A DNA stretch of 11,677 bases from an uncultured Acidobacteriota bacterium. GTDB taxonomy: Bacteria > Acidobacteriota > JAAYUB01. The position numbers were made by a program, and so were the translations under genes. Every line of letters begins with the position of its first letter. Within the stretch, counting starts at the first letter, position 1. The notes under the pieces are model-generated. The model ran no database searches, was not told where the DNA came from, and was given only the letters and a program-made list of their open reading frames with translations. Shown here one piece after another: positions 1-6,825 of the stretch. The DNA lies in the NCBI GenBank assembly GCA_937925645.1, contig CALAMB010000196.1:1-11677 (forward strand), in the 5' to 3' direction.

Positions 1-107
1 GCCATGATGGCGTCGAGGACGCCGTCGGAAATCTGGTCGGCGATCTTATCGGGATGCCCTTCGGTGACCGATTCCGAAGAGAACAGGTGCTTGCCGTTGA
101 TGGCCAT
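1..107 (-). CDS. metK: S-adenosylmethionine synthetase, N-terminal fragment (runs off the left edge)
   Basis: Only the first 35 codons lie in the window, read leftward from the ATG at 107-105. The peptide starts [20 protein letters not shown] and continues [15 protein letters not shown]. This is the conserved MetK N-terminus: the [11 protein letters not shown] stretch holds the histidine and surrounding residues that bind ATP, and DQISDxVLDA follows in nearly all homologues. The enzyme makes S-adenosylmethionine from methionine and ATP in the cytoplasm. A perfect AGGAGG Shine-Dalgarno (minus strand, 119-114) sits 6 nt before the ATG and fixes the start. The gene is divergent from the polysaccharide genes on its right. 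Its leader appears only about 25 nt long, too short for a SAM riboswitch. Identity is nearly certain; the rest of the gene is not visible. Confidence 0.96.
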   Translation of the reverse strand, partial: MAINGKHLFSSESVTEGHPDKIADQISDGVLDAIM

Positions 108-138
108 GGTTTACCTCCTGGTCAAAATCAAGTGGAGC

Positions 139-167
139 AGGGTACCACACGCCCCCGGGTGTTTCAA
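139..167 (-). promoter_or_regulatory. Probable sigma70-type promoter of metK
   Basis: On the minus strand a TTGAAA -35 box (167-162) is followed after exactly 17 bp by TACCCT (144-139). The -35 is close to consensus; the -10 keeps only the first TA and last T. Transcription would begin near 132 and give a leader of about 25 nt carrying the AGGAGG site. No equally good promoter was found for the rightward gene at 240. The nearest candidate there is an isolated TAAGAT at 209-214 without a matching -35. Confidence 0.45.
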
Positions 168-239
168 TAATTTTTCAGGAACCGGTGGCCGGCGCCGCGA
201 CTTTCTGCTAAGATGGCATCTTTTATTCGGGGGTTTTCT

Positions 240-1205
240 ATGGCGTGGGACATCGTCACCGGCGGCGCGGGCTTCATCGGCTCCAACCTTGTGGATGCGC
301 TGCTGGCGCGCGGACGGCGGGTGCGCGTCATCGACAATTTCAGCACCGGCCGCCGGGAGAACCTGGCCGGGGCGCTCGCCGCCGCGGGGGACGGCCGGCT
401 GGAAGTCGTCGAGGGCTCCGTCACCGACGCCGCGCTGCTGCGCCGCTGCTTCACCGACATCGACACCGTCTACCACCAGGCGGCCCTGGCATCCGTCCAG
501 CGCTCGGTGGACGACCCCTTCCGGACAAACGAGCACAACATCGGCGGCACCCTGGCCGTGCTGCTGGCCGCCCGCGACGGAGGGGTCCGGCGCGTCGTCT
601 ACGCCGCCTCCTCGTCCGCCTACGGCGACACCCCGACGCTGCCCAAGCGCGAGACGATGCCGCCGGAACCGCTGTCGCCGTACGCCCTGACGAAGCTGGC
701 CGGCGAGATCTACTGCCGCCAGTTCCACCAGCTATACGGACTGGAGACGGTGGCGCTCCGCTACTTCAACGTGTTCGGGCCGCGGCAGAATCCCGCCTCC
801 CAGTACGCCGCCGTCATCCCGCTGTTCATCAGCCGGATGCTCCGGGGCGAGCCGCCGATTATCTACGGCGACGGCCGGCAGTCCCGCGATTTCTCGTACA
901 TCGACAACGTGGTGGAGGCCAACCTGCTGGCGGCCGCGGCGCCGCCCGCGGCCTGCGGGCGGGTGTTCAACGTCGCCTGCGGCATCCGGGTGGACCTGCT
1001 GACCATCGTCGATCTGCTGAACCGCACGCTGGGCACCGATTTCCGGCCCGTGCACGAACCGCCCCGCCGCGGCGACGTGCGGCACTCCGAGGCCGACATC
1101 GCCGCCGCCCGCGAGTACCTGAATTACCAGCCCCGCGTGGGCTTCGAGGAAGGGCTGGCCCGGACGCTCGCCTGGTTCCAGACGCAGGCGGCCTCCGCCC
1201 CCTGA
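240..1205 (+). CDS. NAD-dependent nucleotide-sugar epimerase (extended SDR family, UDP-glucose/UDP-GlcNAc 4-epimerase-like)
   Basis: A 321-residue extended short-chain dehydrogenase/reductase. The Rossmann NAD-binding motif TGGAGFIGSN is at residues 7-16. The active site shows the serine cluster ASSSAYGD at 123-130 and the YxxxK pair Y148/K152 (SPYALTKLAGE). Later signatures RYFNVFGPRQ (174-183) and GDGRQSRDFSYIDN (210-223) are typical of epimerases acting on UDP-sugars. The run after FGPRQ (NPASQYAAVIP) looks most like WbpP/TviC-type UDP-GlcNAc 4-epimerases, though substrate cannot be settled by eye. An upstream in-frame ATG at 213 exists. I prefer 240 because it places the glycine motif at residue 7 and has a GGGGG Shine-Dalgarno-like run just upstream. 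It is the first gene of a four-gene surface-polysaccharide set and would supply a C4-epimerised sugar nucleotide. Confidence 0.88.
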   Translation: MAWDIVTGGAGFIGSNLVDALLARGRRVRVIDNFSTGRRENLAGALAAAGDGRLEVVEGSVTDAALLRRCFTDIDTVYHQAALASVQRSVDDPFRTNEHNIGGTLAVLLAARDGGVRRVVYAASSSAYGDTPTLPKRETMPPEPLSPYALTKLAGEIYCRQFHQLYGLETVALRYFNVFGPRQNPASQYAAVIPLFISRMLRGEPPIIYGDGRQSRDFSYIDNVVEANLLAAAAPPAACGRVFNVACGIRVDLLTIVDLLNRTLGTDFRPVHEPPRRGDVRHSEADIAAAREYLNYQPRVGFEEGLARTLAWFQTQAASAP

Positions 1206-1208
1206 GCC

Positions 1209-1233
1209 GGCGGCGGGGCCGAACACCGCCGCC
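1209..1233 (+). other. GC-rich hairpin in the epimerase-aminotransferase gap
   Basis: GGCGGCGG (1209-1216) can pair with CCGCCGCC (1226-1233) around a 9-nt loop, just after the epimerase stop codon. No T run follows, so it is not a normal intrinsic terminator. It may stabilise the upstream mRNA end or lower expression of the downstream genes, or it may be a chance result of high GC. The 84-bp gap is the only sizeable one in this gene set. Confidence 0.3.
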
Positions 1234-1289
1234 CGCAACGGTGCGGACCGATGCCGACCCACCGAACACACCATCAAGGAGTAGCCCTT

Positions 1290-2399
1290 ATGCCCGTTCC
1301 CTTCCTGGATCTCAGCCGCCAGAACCACGAGATCCGCGACCGCGCCCTGGCCCTGTTCTCGGACATCCTTGAGAAGAGCGCCTTCATCGGCGGCGCCTAC
1401 GTGCAGGATTTCGAAACCAACTTCGCCCGCTTCTGCGGAGTGCCGTTCGGCGTTGCCGTCAACAGCGGCACCGACGCGCTGCGCCTGGCCATCGCCGCCT
1501 GCGGCCTGGAGCCCGGCGACGAGATCATCACCGTCCCGTTCACCTTCATCGCCACGGCCGAGGTGATCACCCAGAATGTCGCCAAACTGGTTTTCGTGGA
1601 CATCGACCCGGATACTTACAACCTCGACCCGCGCCAGCTCGAGGCCGCCATCACCCCGCGCACGCGCGGCATCGTCCCGGTGCACCTGTACGGCAACCCC
1701 GCTCCCATGGACGCCATCATGGAGATCGCCCGCCGCCACAATCTGTGGGTGGTCGAGGACGCCTGCCAGGCGCACGGCGCCACGCTGGGCGGCCGGGCCG
1801 TCGGCGGGCTCGGCACCATGGGCACCTTCAGCTTCTACCCCACCAAGAATCTGGGCGCCACCGGCGAGGGCGGCTTCGTGACCACCCACTCCGAGGAGCT
1901 GGCCCAAAAGGTGCTGGCCCTGCGCAACCACGGCCAGAGCGCCCGCTACGCCCACGAGTTCGAGGGGTACAACGCCCGCATGGACGCCCTGAAGGCGGCC
2001 GTGCTCAACGAGAAGCTTCGGCACCTGCCTGAGTGGAACCGCCAGCGGGCCCATTGGGCGGACGCCTACTACGCCGGGCTGCGCCACACCGGCGACCTGG
2101 TGATGCCGCCGGTGACCGAGGGTGCGACCCACTCCTGGCACCTGTTCTCGGTGCGCACGAAGCAGCGCGACGCCCTGCGCGCCTTCCTCACCGAACAGGG
2201 CATCGGCACCGCGGTGCACTACCCCATCCCGCTCCACGTCCAGAAGGCGTACTTGCATTTGGGCTACGCGGCGGAGGCCTTCCCCGTCTCGATGGAGTGT
2301 TCGCGGACGGTGCTGTCGCTCCCCCTGTACCAGGGCATCACCGAGGCCGAGGTGGCCGAGACCATCGCAGCCGTGAAAGCATTCTTCGACCGAAGCTGA
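1290..2399 (+). CDS. DegT/DnrJ/EryC1 family PLP-dependent sugar aminotransferase
   Basis: A 369-residue cytoplasmic enzyme of the sugar aminotransferase (fold type I, ArnB/WecE/QdtB-like) family. It starts MPVPFLDLSRQN, the usual PFLDL opening. NSGTDALRLA (58-67) is the PLP phosphate-binding loop, WVVEDACQAHGA (153-164) carries the aspartate (D157) that contacts the PLP ring nitrogen, and FSFYPTKNLGATGEGG (180-195) holds the Schiff-base lysine K186. The family moves an amino group, usually from glutamate, onto a keto-sugar nucleotide. The ATG at 1290 is chosen because AAGGAG (1276-1281) lies 8 nt upstream and the protein begins at the conserved motif; an in-frame ATG at 1251 would add 13 unrelated residues. 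No 3,4-ketoisomerase or sugar dehydratase is nearby, so the exact keto-sugar is unknown. It probably works with the preceding epimerase in precursor supply. Confidence 0.93.
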   Translation: MPVPFLDLSRQNHEIRDRALALFSDILEKSAFIGGAYVQDFETNFARFCGVPFGVAVNSGTDALRLAIAACGLEPGDEIITVPFTFIATAEVITQNVAKLVFVDIDPDTYNLDPRQLEAAITPRTRGIVPVHLYGNPAPMDAIMEIARRHNLWVVEDACQAHGATLGGRAVGGLGTMGTFSFYPTKNLGATGEGGFVTTHSEELAQKVLALRNHGQSARYAHEFEGYNARMDALKAAVLNEKLRHLPEWNRQRAHWADAYYAGLRHTGDLVMPPVTEGATHSWHLFSVRTKQRDALRAFLTEQGIGTAVHYPIPLHVQKAYLHLGYAAEAFPVSMECSRTVLSLPLYQGITEAEVAETIAAVKAFFDRS

Positions 2400-2413
2400 A
2401 CCCGGGGGCGATC

Positions 2414-3664
2414 ATGACCCGACCGGCGGCGGCACGTTTCATGGACTGGTTGCGGCGCCACTACCTCCCCGCGTGGTGGCGGCGCATCATCATCCTGCTG
2501 TTCCTGACGGCGACGGTGGCGGCCATCCCGGTCAGCCTGTCCGCCGCCCAGATTCTGCTGACCATCGCCGTCGTCGGCGGCGCGGTGGCCTACCCCGTGC
2601 TCCGCTTCCCGAGCTGGCTGCCGCTGCCCCGGTTCTACTGGCCCCTCCTGGGTTTCATCGCCTGGTCCGTCGTCTCGGCCCTCTGCTCGGACGCGCCGCT
2701 GCTGAGCCTGTTCCACCTGAAGAAGCTGCTGCTCTTCTTCCTGATCCCCATGCTCCTGATGGTGCTCGACCGCCCGGCCCAGGCCCGGACGTTCCTGGTG
2801 CTCCTGCTGACGGCCATGACCCTCTCGGCGGGGGTGGGATTGTTCCAGTACGTCACCGTCGCCGACCCGCTCCACCGCATCCACGGCCTGATGAGCCACC
2901 ACATGACGTTCTCCGGCCAACTGATGCTGGCGCTCACCGCGCTGGTGCCGCTCCTGCTCACAGACCTCCGCGCGCGCCGGACCGGCTGGCCCCTGCTCCT
3001 CGCCGCCGGCGGGCTGCTCGCCGCCGCCCTGGTGCTCACCCTGACCCGCGGGTGCTGGATCGGCTTCGGCTTCGGCGCGACCGCCGCGCTGCTGCTGACC
3101 CGGCCCCGCTGGCTGCTGGCGGCGCCGGTGGTGCTGGCCGTGGTGCTGCTGGCCGCGCCCGGCCTGGTCCGGGAACGGGTCCGGCACCTGTTCGACCCGG
3201 CCGAGGCGGGTAACGCCGCGCGGCTGGACATGATGCGCACCGGCCTGCGGATCGTCGCCGACCGGCCGCTGGTGGGCGTGGGCCCGCGGATGATCGACCA
3301 GTCCGTCTACCGCTACGGGGCGGATCCCCACATCCGGCCCGACTTCTACCAGCATCTCCACAACAACATCATTCAAATCGCCGCCGAGCGCGGCCTGCCC
3401 GCCCTGGCCTTCTGGCTTTGGCTCATGGCGCAGATCCTGGCCGACCACTGGCGGCGATTCCGGAAGTTGCGCGCCGGTCCGGGAAAAGGCGAATTGTTGT
3501 GGCCCGTGCTGGCCATTGCCGTCACTGTCGCCCTCGTCGCGGGCGGCCTGTTCGAATACAACTTCGGGGACTCCGAAGTCCTGTTGATGTTCTGCACCTT
3601 CATCGGCCTGGCCTACTTGCCCATCCTCCGTCCCGGGGCGGACCATGAGCGTGCCACCGCTTAA
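2414..3664 (+). CDS. O-antigen ligase/polymerase family membrane protein (Wzy_C)
   Basis: A 416-residue polytopic inner-membrane protein, with about ten hydrophobic segments by eye. It has the hallmarks of the WaaL/Wzy_C family. An arginine (R212, in LTLTRGCWIGF) precedes the large periplasmic loop. Then come RLDMMRTGLRIVADRPLVGV and, 40-odd residues on, HLHNN (H314, H316) with IIQIAAERGLPAL. In WaaL ligases the arginine and the loop histidine bind the undecaprenyl-diphosphate donor glycan. Such proteins either ligate a glycan to an acceptor (lipid A core, protein or peptidoglycan) or polymerise repeat units; sequence alone does not say which. The ATG at 2414 follows the aminotransferase stop by 14 nt with GGGGG (2404-2408) upstream. 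Its end overlaps the next gene by 20 bp, which supports translational coupling. Confidence 0.87.
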   Translation: MTRPAAARFMDWLRRHYLPAWWRRIIILLFLTATVAAIPVSLSAAQILLTIAVVGGAVAYPVLRFPSWLPLPRFYWPLLGFIAWSVVSALCSDAPLLSLFHLKKLLLFFLIPMLLMVLDRPAQARTFLVLLLTAMTLSAGVGLFQYVTVADPLHRIHGLMSHHMTFSGQLMLALTALVPLLLTDLRARRTGWPLLLAAGGLLAAALVLTLTRGCWIGFGFGATAALLLTRPRWLLAAPVVLAVVLLAAPGLVRERVRHLFDPAEAGNAARLDMMRTGLRIVADRPLVGVGPRMIDQSVYRYGADPHIRPDFYQHLHNNIIQIAAERGLPALAFWLWLMAQILADHWRRFRKLRAGPGKGELLWPVLAIAVTVALVAGGLFEYNFGDSEVLLMFCTFIGLAYLPILRPGADHERATA

Positions 3665-4775
3665 GCTCGCCATCCTGGGCACCCGGGGGATCCCGGCCAA
3701 CTACGGCGGTTTCGAGACCTTCGCCGAGGAACTGGCCACCCGGCTGGTCCGGCGCGGCCATGAAGTCACGGTGTACTGCCGCCGACACTATCAGGACACC
3801 CCGCGGAGCGAACACCGGGGGGTCCGGCTGGTGGTGCTTCCGTCGATCCGCCACAAGTACCTGGATACCGTTTCTCACACGGCCCTGTCGGTGCTCCACG
3901 CCCTGTTCCGCCCATACCAGGTCCTGCTCGTATGCAACGCCGCCAACGCCGCACTCTGCCTGCTGCCCCGGCTGCGGGGGCAGCGGGTGGTGCTCAACGT
4001 CGACGGCCTGGAGCGCAAGCGGCGCAAATGGAACGCCCTGGCGCGATTCCACTACCGGGTCTCCGAACGCCTGGCCTGTCTTTTCCCCCACGCCGTGGTG
4101 ACCGACGCCGTCGCCATCCAGGACTATTTCCGACGGCACTACGGCAAGGCGACCACCATGATCCCCTACGGCGGAGGCGTCTTCAACCGGCCGGCCGGTC
4201 CGACGCTGGCGGCGCTCGGCGTCGAGCCCGGCGGCTACTATCTGTACGTCAGCCGCCTGGAGCCGGAGAACAACGCCCGGCTGGTGGTGGCGATTTTCGA
4301 GCGCCTGCGCACGGAGCGCAAGCTCCTGGTCGTGGGCGACGCGCCGTACAACGCCGATTACATCCGCGAGCTGCGCCGGACCGCCGATCCGCGGATCCTA
4401 TTTCCCGGCGCCATCTACGGCGACGGCTACCGGGAGTTGGTGAGCCATGCCCACTGCTACATCCACGCCACCGAGGTGGGCGGCACCCATCCGGCGCTGG
4501 TGGAGAACATGGCCGCCGGCAACCTGATTTTCTGCCTGGATACACCCGAAAACGCGGAGGTCCTGGCCGGCGCCGGCGTGCTGTTCCGCGCCGGCGACCC
4601 GGCCGCCGCCGCGGCCGCGCTGCAGGCCTTCGAAGACGACCCGGACCGGTTCCGGCCGCTGCGCGAGGCCGCCCGCCGCCGGGCCGCCGAGCAGTACGAC
4701 TGGGAACGGGTCACCGACGCGTATCTCCAACTCTTCCACGCGAGCCGCGCCGGCAGCGAACCGACCGTAAAATGA
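3645..4775 (+). CDS. DUF1972-type GT4 glycosyltransferase (Cps2T/rhamnosyltransferase-like)
   Basis: A 376-residue GT-B fold glycosyltransferase. Residues 7-24 (KLAILGTRGIPANYGGFE) are the diagnostic start of the DUF1972 N-terminal domain, whose best known member is the rhamnosyltransferase Cps2T of streptococcal capsule synthesis. The C-terminal GT4 domain shows YVSRLEPENN (201-210), where the usual lysine is Asn as is common in this subfamily. It also shows EVGGTHPALVENMAAGN (277-293), the sugar-nucleotide diphosphate site with E277 and E287. It probably adds one sugar, rhamnose being a guess from the family, to a lipid-linked glycan on the inner face of the membrane. It starts inside the last codons of the Wzy_C gene (20-bp overlap), so it is the fourth member of that operon. 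It ends 73 bp before the pilin gene, which has its own promoter region. Confidence 0.88.
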   Translation: MSVPPLKLAILGTRGIPANYGGFETFAEELATRLVRRGHEVTVYCRRHYQDTPRSEHRGVRLVVLPSIRHKYLDTVSHTALSVLHALFRPYQVLLVCNAANAALCLLPRLRGQRVVLNVDGLERKRRKWNALARFHYRVSERLACLFPHAVVTDAVAIQDYFRRHYGKATTMIPYGGGVFNRPAGPTLAALGVEPGGYYLYVSRLEPENNARLVVAIFERLRTERKLLVVGDAPYNADYIRELRRTADPRILFPGAIYGDGYRELVSHAHCYIHATEVGGTHPALVENMAAGNLIFCLDTPENAEVLAGAGVLFRAGDPAAAAAALQAFEDDPDRFRPLREAARRRAAEQYDWERVTDAYLQLFHASRAGSEPTVK

Positions 4776-4798
4776 CTCCGTCCCCCACCGATTGTCCA

Positions 4799-4822
4799 TT
4801 GACATTCAAATTAATGTATAAT
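4799..4822 (+). promoter_or_regulatory. AT-rich promoter region of the prepilin-like gene
   Basis: Perfect TTGACA (4799-4804) and TATAAT (4817-4822) hexamers occur, but with a spacer of only 12 bp instead of 16-18. They are unlikely to be used together as a standard sigma70 promoter; the TATAAT may work with a poor -35 or an activator. Between them lies an inverted repeat ACATT (4802-4806) / AATGT (4813-4817) with a 6-nt centre, placed where an operator could block or assist polymerase. The region stands out as AT-rich in a GC-rich window. Transcription would start near 4829, about 20 nt before the ATG. Confidence 0.45.
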
Positions 4823-4848
4823 TGGGTCAAAAGCGGCAGGAGCATATC

Positions 4849-5421
4849 ATGACCCACCCCAAAGGGTTTTCAACCGTAGAGGCGCTCGTGGTGATCGTCA
4901 TCATGGGCATCATGGTGGTTGTCGGCGTGCCCGTCTTCACCACGGTGATGGCCGACTACCGCCTCAACGCCGCCCTCCAGGCCTACTCGCAGGCCATCCA
5001 GCGCGGCCGCTACCTGGCCTCGTCCCAAAACGCCCTGTACGTCATGGAGCTGAAAACACCGACGACGACCGGCACCCCCATAGAGATCTTCCGGGATGAC
5101 AACTGGGATCTGGCGTGCACCCTGGCGGGAGAGATTCAAACCCGGGTCAACTTCAACATCACGTCTGAAGTCCGGGTCACGAGCATCGACTTCGGGACGT
5201 ACACCCTCCCCGACGGCACCGCGGTCAACAAGAACCTGATCGTCTTCCTCCCCGACGGCACGCTCGGCCTCCCGACCACGCTGCCCGGCGTAGACCCGTG
5301 GGATCCGGGCACGCGTTCCCACAAGATCACCATGCAGTCGGAGGGCGGCTTCAAGACGTACGTCCGCATCGCCGGCATCAGCCGGCTGGGCCAGATCCGG
5401 ACGGTCGACTCGTCAAGCTGA
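4849..5421 (+). CDS. Type IV prepilin-like/GspH-FimT family pseudopilin
   Basis: A 190-residue protein with a class III (prepilin) signal. The short leader MTHPKG is followed by FSTVEALVVIVIMGIMVVVG, with the glutamate at +5 of the mature protein that prepilins need for assembly. Prepilin peptidase would cut after G6. The hydrophobic N-terminal helix is followed by a polar region that fits a GspH/FimT-type head, ending in IAGISRLGQIRTV, like the closing strand (G-R/Q-V/I-R) of that family. The start at 4849 has AGGAG (4838-4842) 6 nt upstream. An in-frame ATG at 4822 would add 9 polar residues before the leader. No other pilus or type II secretion genes are in the window, so it is probably a minor pilin working with machinery encoded elsewhere. 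Its 3' end overlaps the opposite gene by 44 bp. Confidence 0.85.
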   Translation: MTHPKGFSTVEALVVIVIMGIMVVVGVPVFTTVMADYRLNAALQAYSQAIQRGRYLASSQNALYVMELKTPTTTGTPIEIFRDDNWDLACTLAGEIQTRVNFNITSEVRVTSIDFGTYTLPDGTAVNKNLIVFLPDGTLGLPTTLPGVDPWDPGTRSHKITMQSEGGFKTYVRIAGISRLGQIRTVDSSS

Positions 5422-6523
5422 CCACTCCTTTCCGTTCCAGGGAATCGAGCAAGCGGAGAATCTCGATCTCAGCCAGCGGCATCACCTGGCAGAGGGCCTT
5501 CACCGACACGCCCGCCCCGAGGCGGCTGAGCAGGAAACCTTCGCGGGGCGAGAGTTTTTCGCGCCGAACCTGATCCGGCGCGCTCATCTGCGGCACGTCC
5601 GTGTCGAGGAATTTCCGGCGCAGGAACGCGTGCTCCTGCTCCAGCAGCCACCGTTCCAGCTCCTGCAGGCCGGCGGGATCAACGAGCTTGCCCTGCATGT
5701 CCCGGACGAGCACCCAGGCGCTTTGGTAGAGACGCCCCTGCGCCAGGTTGCGGATTTCGGCCTCGAATTCCCGCATGTCCTTCACGGGCGGCGGGGGCGC
5801 GGCCTCGGGCGCCGCCGGCGCGGCGATCTCCAGAAAACCTTCCCGGATCAGCCGGAATGATTCAAAGCACACATCGAACGACGACCGGCGGGTGTGCATG
5901 GCGATCTCGGCGATGGAGAAGTCCCGGCCCGGCAGGGCGAGGATCTGCTGGCGCAACTCCGTCGCTTCACCGGCCGGCGCCGTCCGCTTCGGCACGATCC
6001 GCACCCGCGCCGCATCATCCGGCAGCACCTGGCGGATCCGCTCCCACTCGTCCTTGCGGCGGACGCCCTCAAGGATCAGCGAGTCGATGTTCAGGTTGAT
6101 CGCCACCAGGTTGTCGGGAATGCCCTCCCGCTCCTCGAAGAAAAACACGCCGTCTTCCAGCAGGAACAGGTCGTAGACGAGCTCCGCCGCCCGCTCCCGC
6201 AGCGCGCGTTCGATCCGCCCCCGGTCCAGGATGCCCAACTGCTGGAGCACGTCGCCCAGCAGCCGTTCCCCCTCGGATTGCTCCTGGTGGGTGAGGGCCC
6301 GGCGCAACGCGGTCTCGGTGAGAAAACCTCTTGCCAGCAGGTACTGGCCGAACCGCCGTAACGGGTCGGTGGACGTGGCCGAAATCAGCACGCCTTTGCG
6401 AAAAAACACCTGGATCAGAAAGTCCCCGCAGGAAATGCGCAGGACGCCCGATTTGCGGGACAGGGATATCCATTGGAACAGGTCGGTGAGAGGGAAGGTC
6501 TTGATCTTGCCGGAAACTGCCAT
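5378..6523 (-). CDS. DUF4388 (PATAN-like) domain protein with winged-helix-like C-terminal modules
   Basis: A 381-residue soluble protein without a signal peptide or membrane segment. Residues about 1-50 (GKIKTFPLTDLFQWISLSRK, then SGVLRI and FFRKGVLISA) match the start of DUF4388, a domain related to the PatA N-terminus and common in signalling and motility proteins of deltaproteobacteria and acidobacteria. Its last strand (LLEDGVFFFEE, 121-131) comes after an inserted helical part, 57-110, which resembles the N-terminal repeats of GspE/PilB ATPases. Residues 195-233 and 324-370 look like two small winged-helix units, separated by an Ala/Pro linker (234-246) and a helical region. It starts 15 nt after the tatA stop with no clear Shine-Dalgarno, so it probably depends on coupling to tatA. 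Role unknown; protein-protein signalling is the likeliest guess. Confidence 0.72.
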   Translation of the reverse strand: MAVSGKIKTFPLTDLFQWISLSRKSGVLRISCGDFLIQVFFRKGVLISATSTDPLRRFGQYLLARGFLTETALRRALTHQEQSEGERLLGDVLQQLGILDRGRIERALRERAAELVYDLFLLEDGVFFFEEREGIPDNLVAINLNIDSLILEGVRRKDEWERIRQVLPDDAARVRIVPKRTAPAGEATELRQQILALPGRDFSIAEIAMHTRRSSFDVCFESFRLIREGFLEIAAPAAPEAAPPPPVKDMREFEAEIRNLAQGRLYQSAWVLVRDMQGKLVDPAGLQELERWLLEQEHAFLRRKFLDTDVPQMSAPDQVRREKLSPREGFLLSRLGAGVSVKALCQVMPLAEIEILRLLDSLERKGVVSLTSRPSGSGPAG

Positions 6524-6538
6524 ATGGCCGGCGGGAGA

Positions 6539-6727
6539 CTACTTCGCGCCCTTGTCGGATTCCGATTTCTCGTCGTCCGCTTTGTCGCCCGCCTCCCGCA
6601 TCGAGGTCCGGAAATTGCGGATGCCCTCACCCAGTCCCTTGCCGATCTGGGGCAGGCGGTTCCAGCCGAAGAGGAGCAGCACGATCAGGAAGATGATGAT
6701 CAGCTCGGTGGGGCCCAGACCAAACAT
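6539..6727 (-). CDS. tatA: Twin-arginine translocase subunit TatA/TatE family
   Basis: A 62-residue protein with classic TatA layout: a single N-terminal membrane helix (MFGLGPTELIIIFLIVLLLF, 1-20) with the conserved polar E8, the FG hinge (20-21), an amphipathic helix (LPQIGKGLGEGIRNFRTSM, 25-43) and a short charged tail. TatA oligomers form the passage by which folded, twin-arginine-signal proteins cross the inner membrane. The hinge reads FGWNRLP rather than the usual FGPKKLP/FGAKRLP. The start at 6727 is set by a perfect AGGAGG (minus strand, 6739-6734) 6 nt upstream; an in-frame ATG at 6829 would add 34 unrelated residues. No tatB or tatC is present, so this is a stand-alone copy, and whether it is the main TatA is unknown. 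The DUF4388 gene follows 15 nt later. Confidence 0.93.
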   Translation of the reverse strand: MFGLGPTELIIIFLIVLLLFGWNRLPQIGKGLGEGIRNFRTSMREAGDKADDEKSESDKGAK

Positions 6728-6763
6728 GGCGATCCTCCTGATGACGGTGCGTTCTGCGGATGA

Positions 6764-6793
6764 ATCATAATCCCATCCCGCGGCCGGGGTCAA
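6764..6793 (-). promoter_or_regulatory. Sigma70-type promoter of tatA
   Basis: On the minus strand TTGACC (6793-6788) and TATGAT (6769-6764) are separated by 18 bp. Both hexamers are one base from consensus, and the spacing is acceptable. Transcription would start near 6757, about 30 nt before the tatA ATG. The site lies wholly in the gap after selB, so tatA and the DUF4388 gene form their own transcription unit. Confidence 0.62.
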
Positions 6794-6810
6794 TGGGAAT
6801 ATCCCGCCGG

Positions 6811-6823
6811 CCGGCGCCGCCGG
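6811..6823 (-). other. Small GC hairpin just after the selB stop codon
   Basis: CCGGC (6811-6815) and GCCGG (6819-6823) can form a 5-bp stem with a 3-nt loop, 2 nt beyond the selB stop. No T run follows on the minus strand, so it is not a convincing intrinsic terminator. It could protect the 3' end or act with Rho, or be chance in GC-rich DNA. It is the only terminator-like element seen between selB and the tatA promoter. Confidence 0.25.
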
Positions 6824-6825
6824 AC

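Noticed and set aside
108..138. SAM riboswitch upstream of metK
   Set aside because: The likely promoter leaves a leader of about 25 nt, with no room or helices for any known SAM riboswitch.
4..690. Plus-strand frame of 228 codons across metK start and the epimerase gene
   Set aside because: It crosses the divergent promoter region and is out of frame with the epimerase; the peptide is Pro/Ser/Thr/Arg-rich noise.
732..2258. Long open frame (508 codons) on the minus strand
   Set aside because: It lies antisense to the well-identified epimerase and aminotransferase genes, has a low-complexity Gly/Val/Ala/Arg composition, and shows no known motif; a GC-rich shadow frame.
2264..3700. Long open frame (478 codons) on the minus strand
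   Set aside because: Antisense to the O-antigen ligase gene and rich in Gln, Gly, Arg and His without motifs; a shadow of the hydrophobic coding strand.
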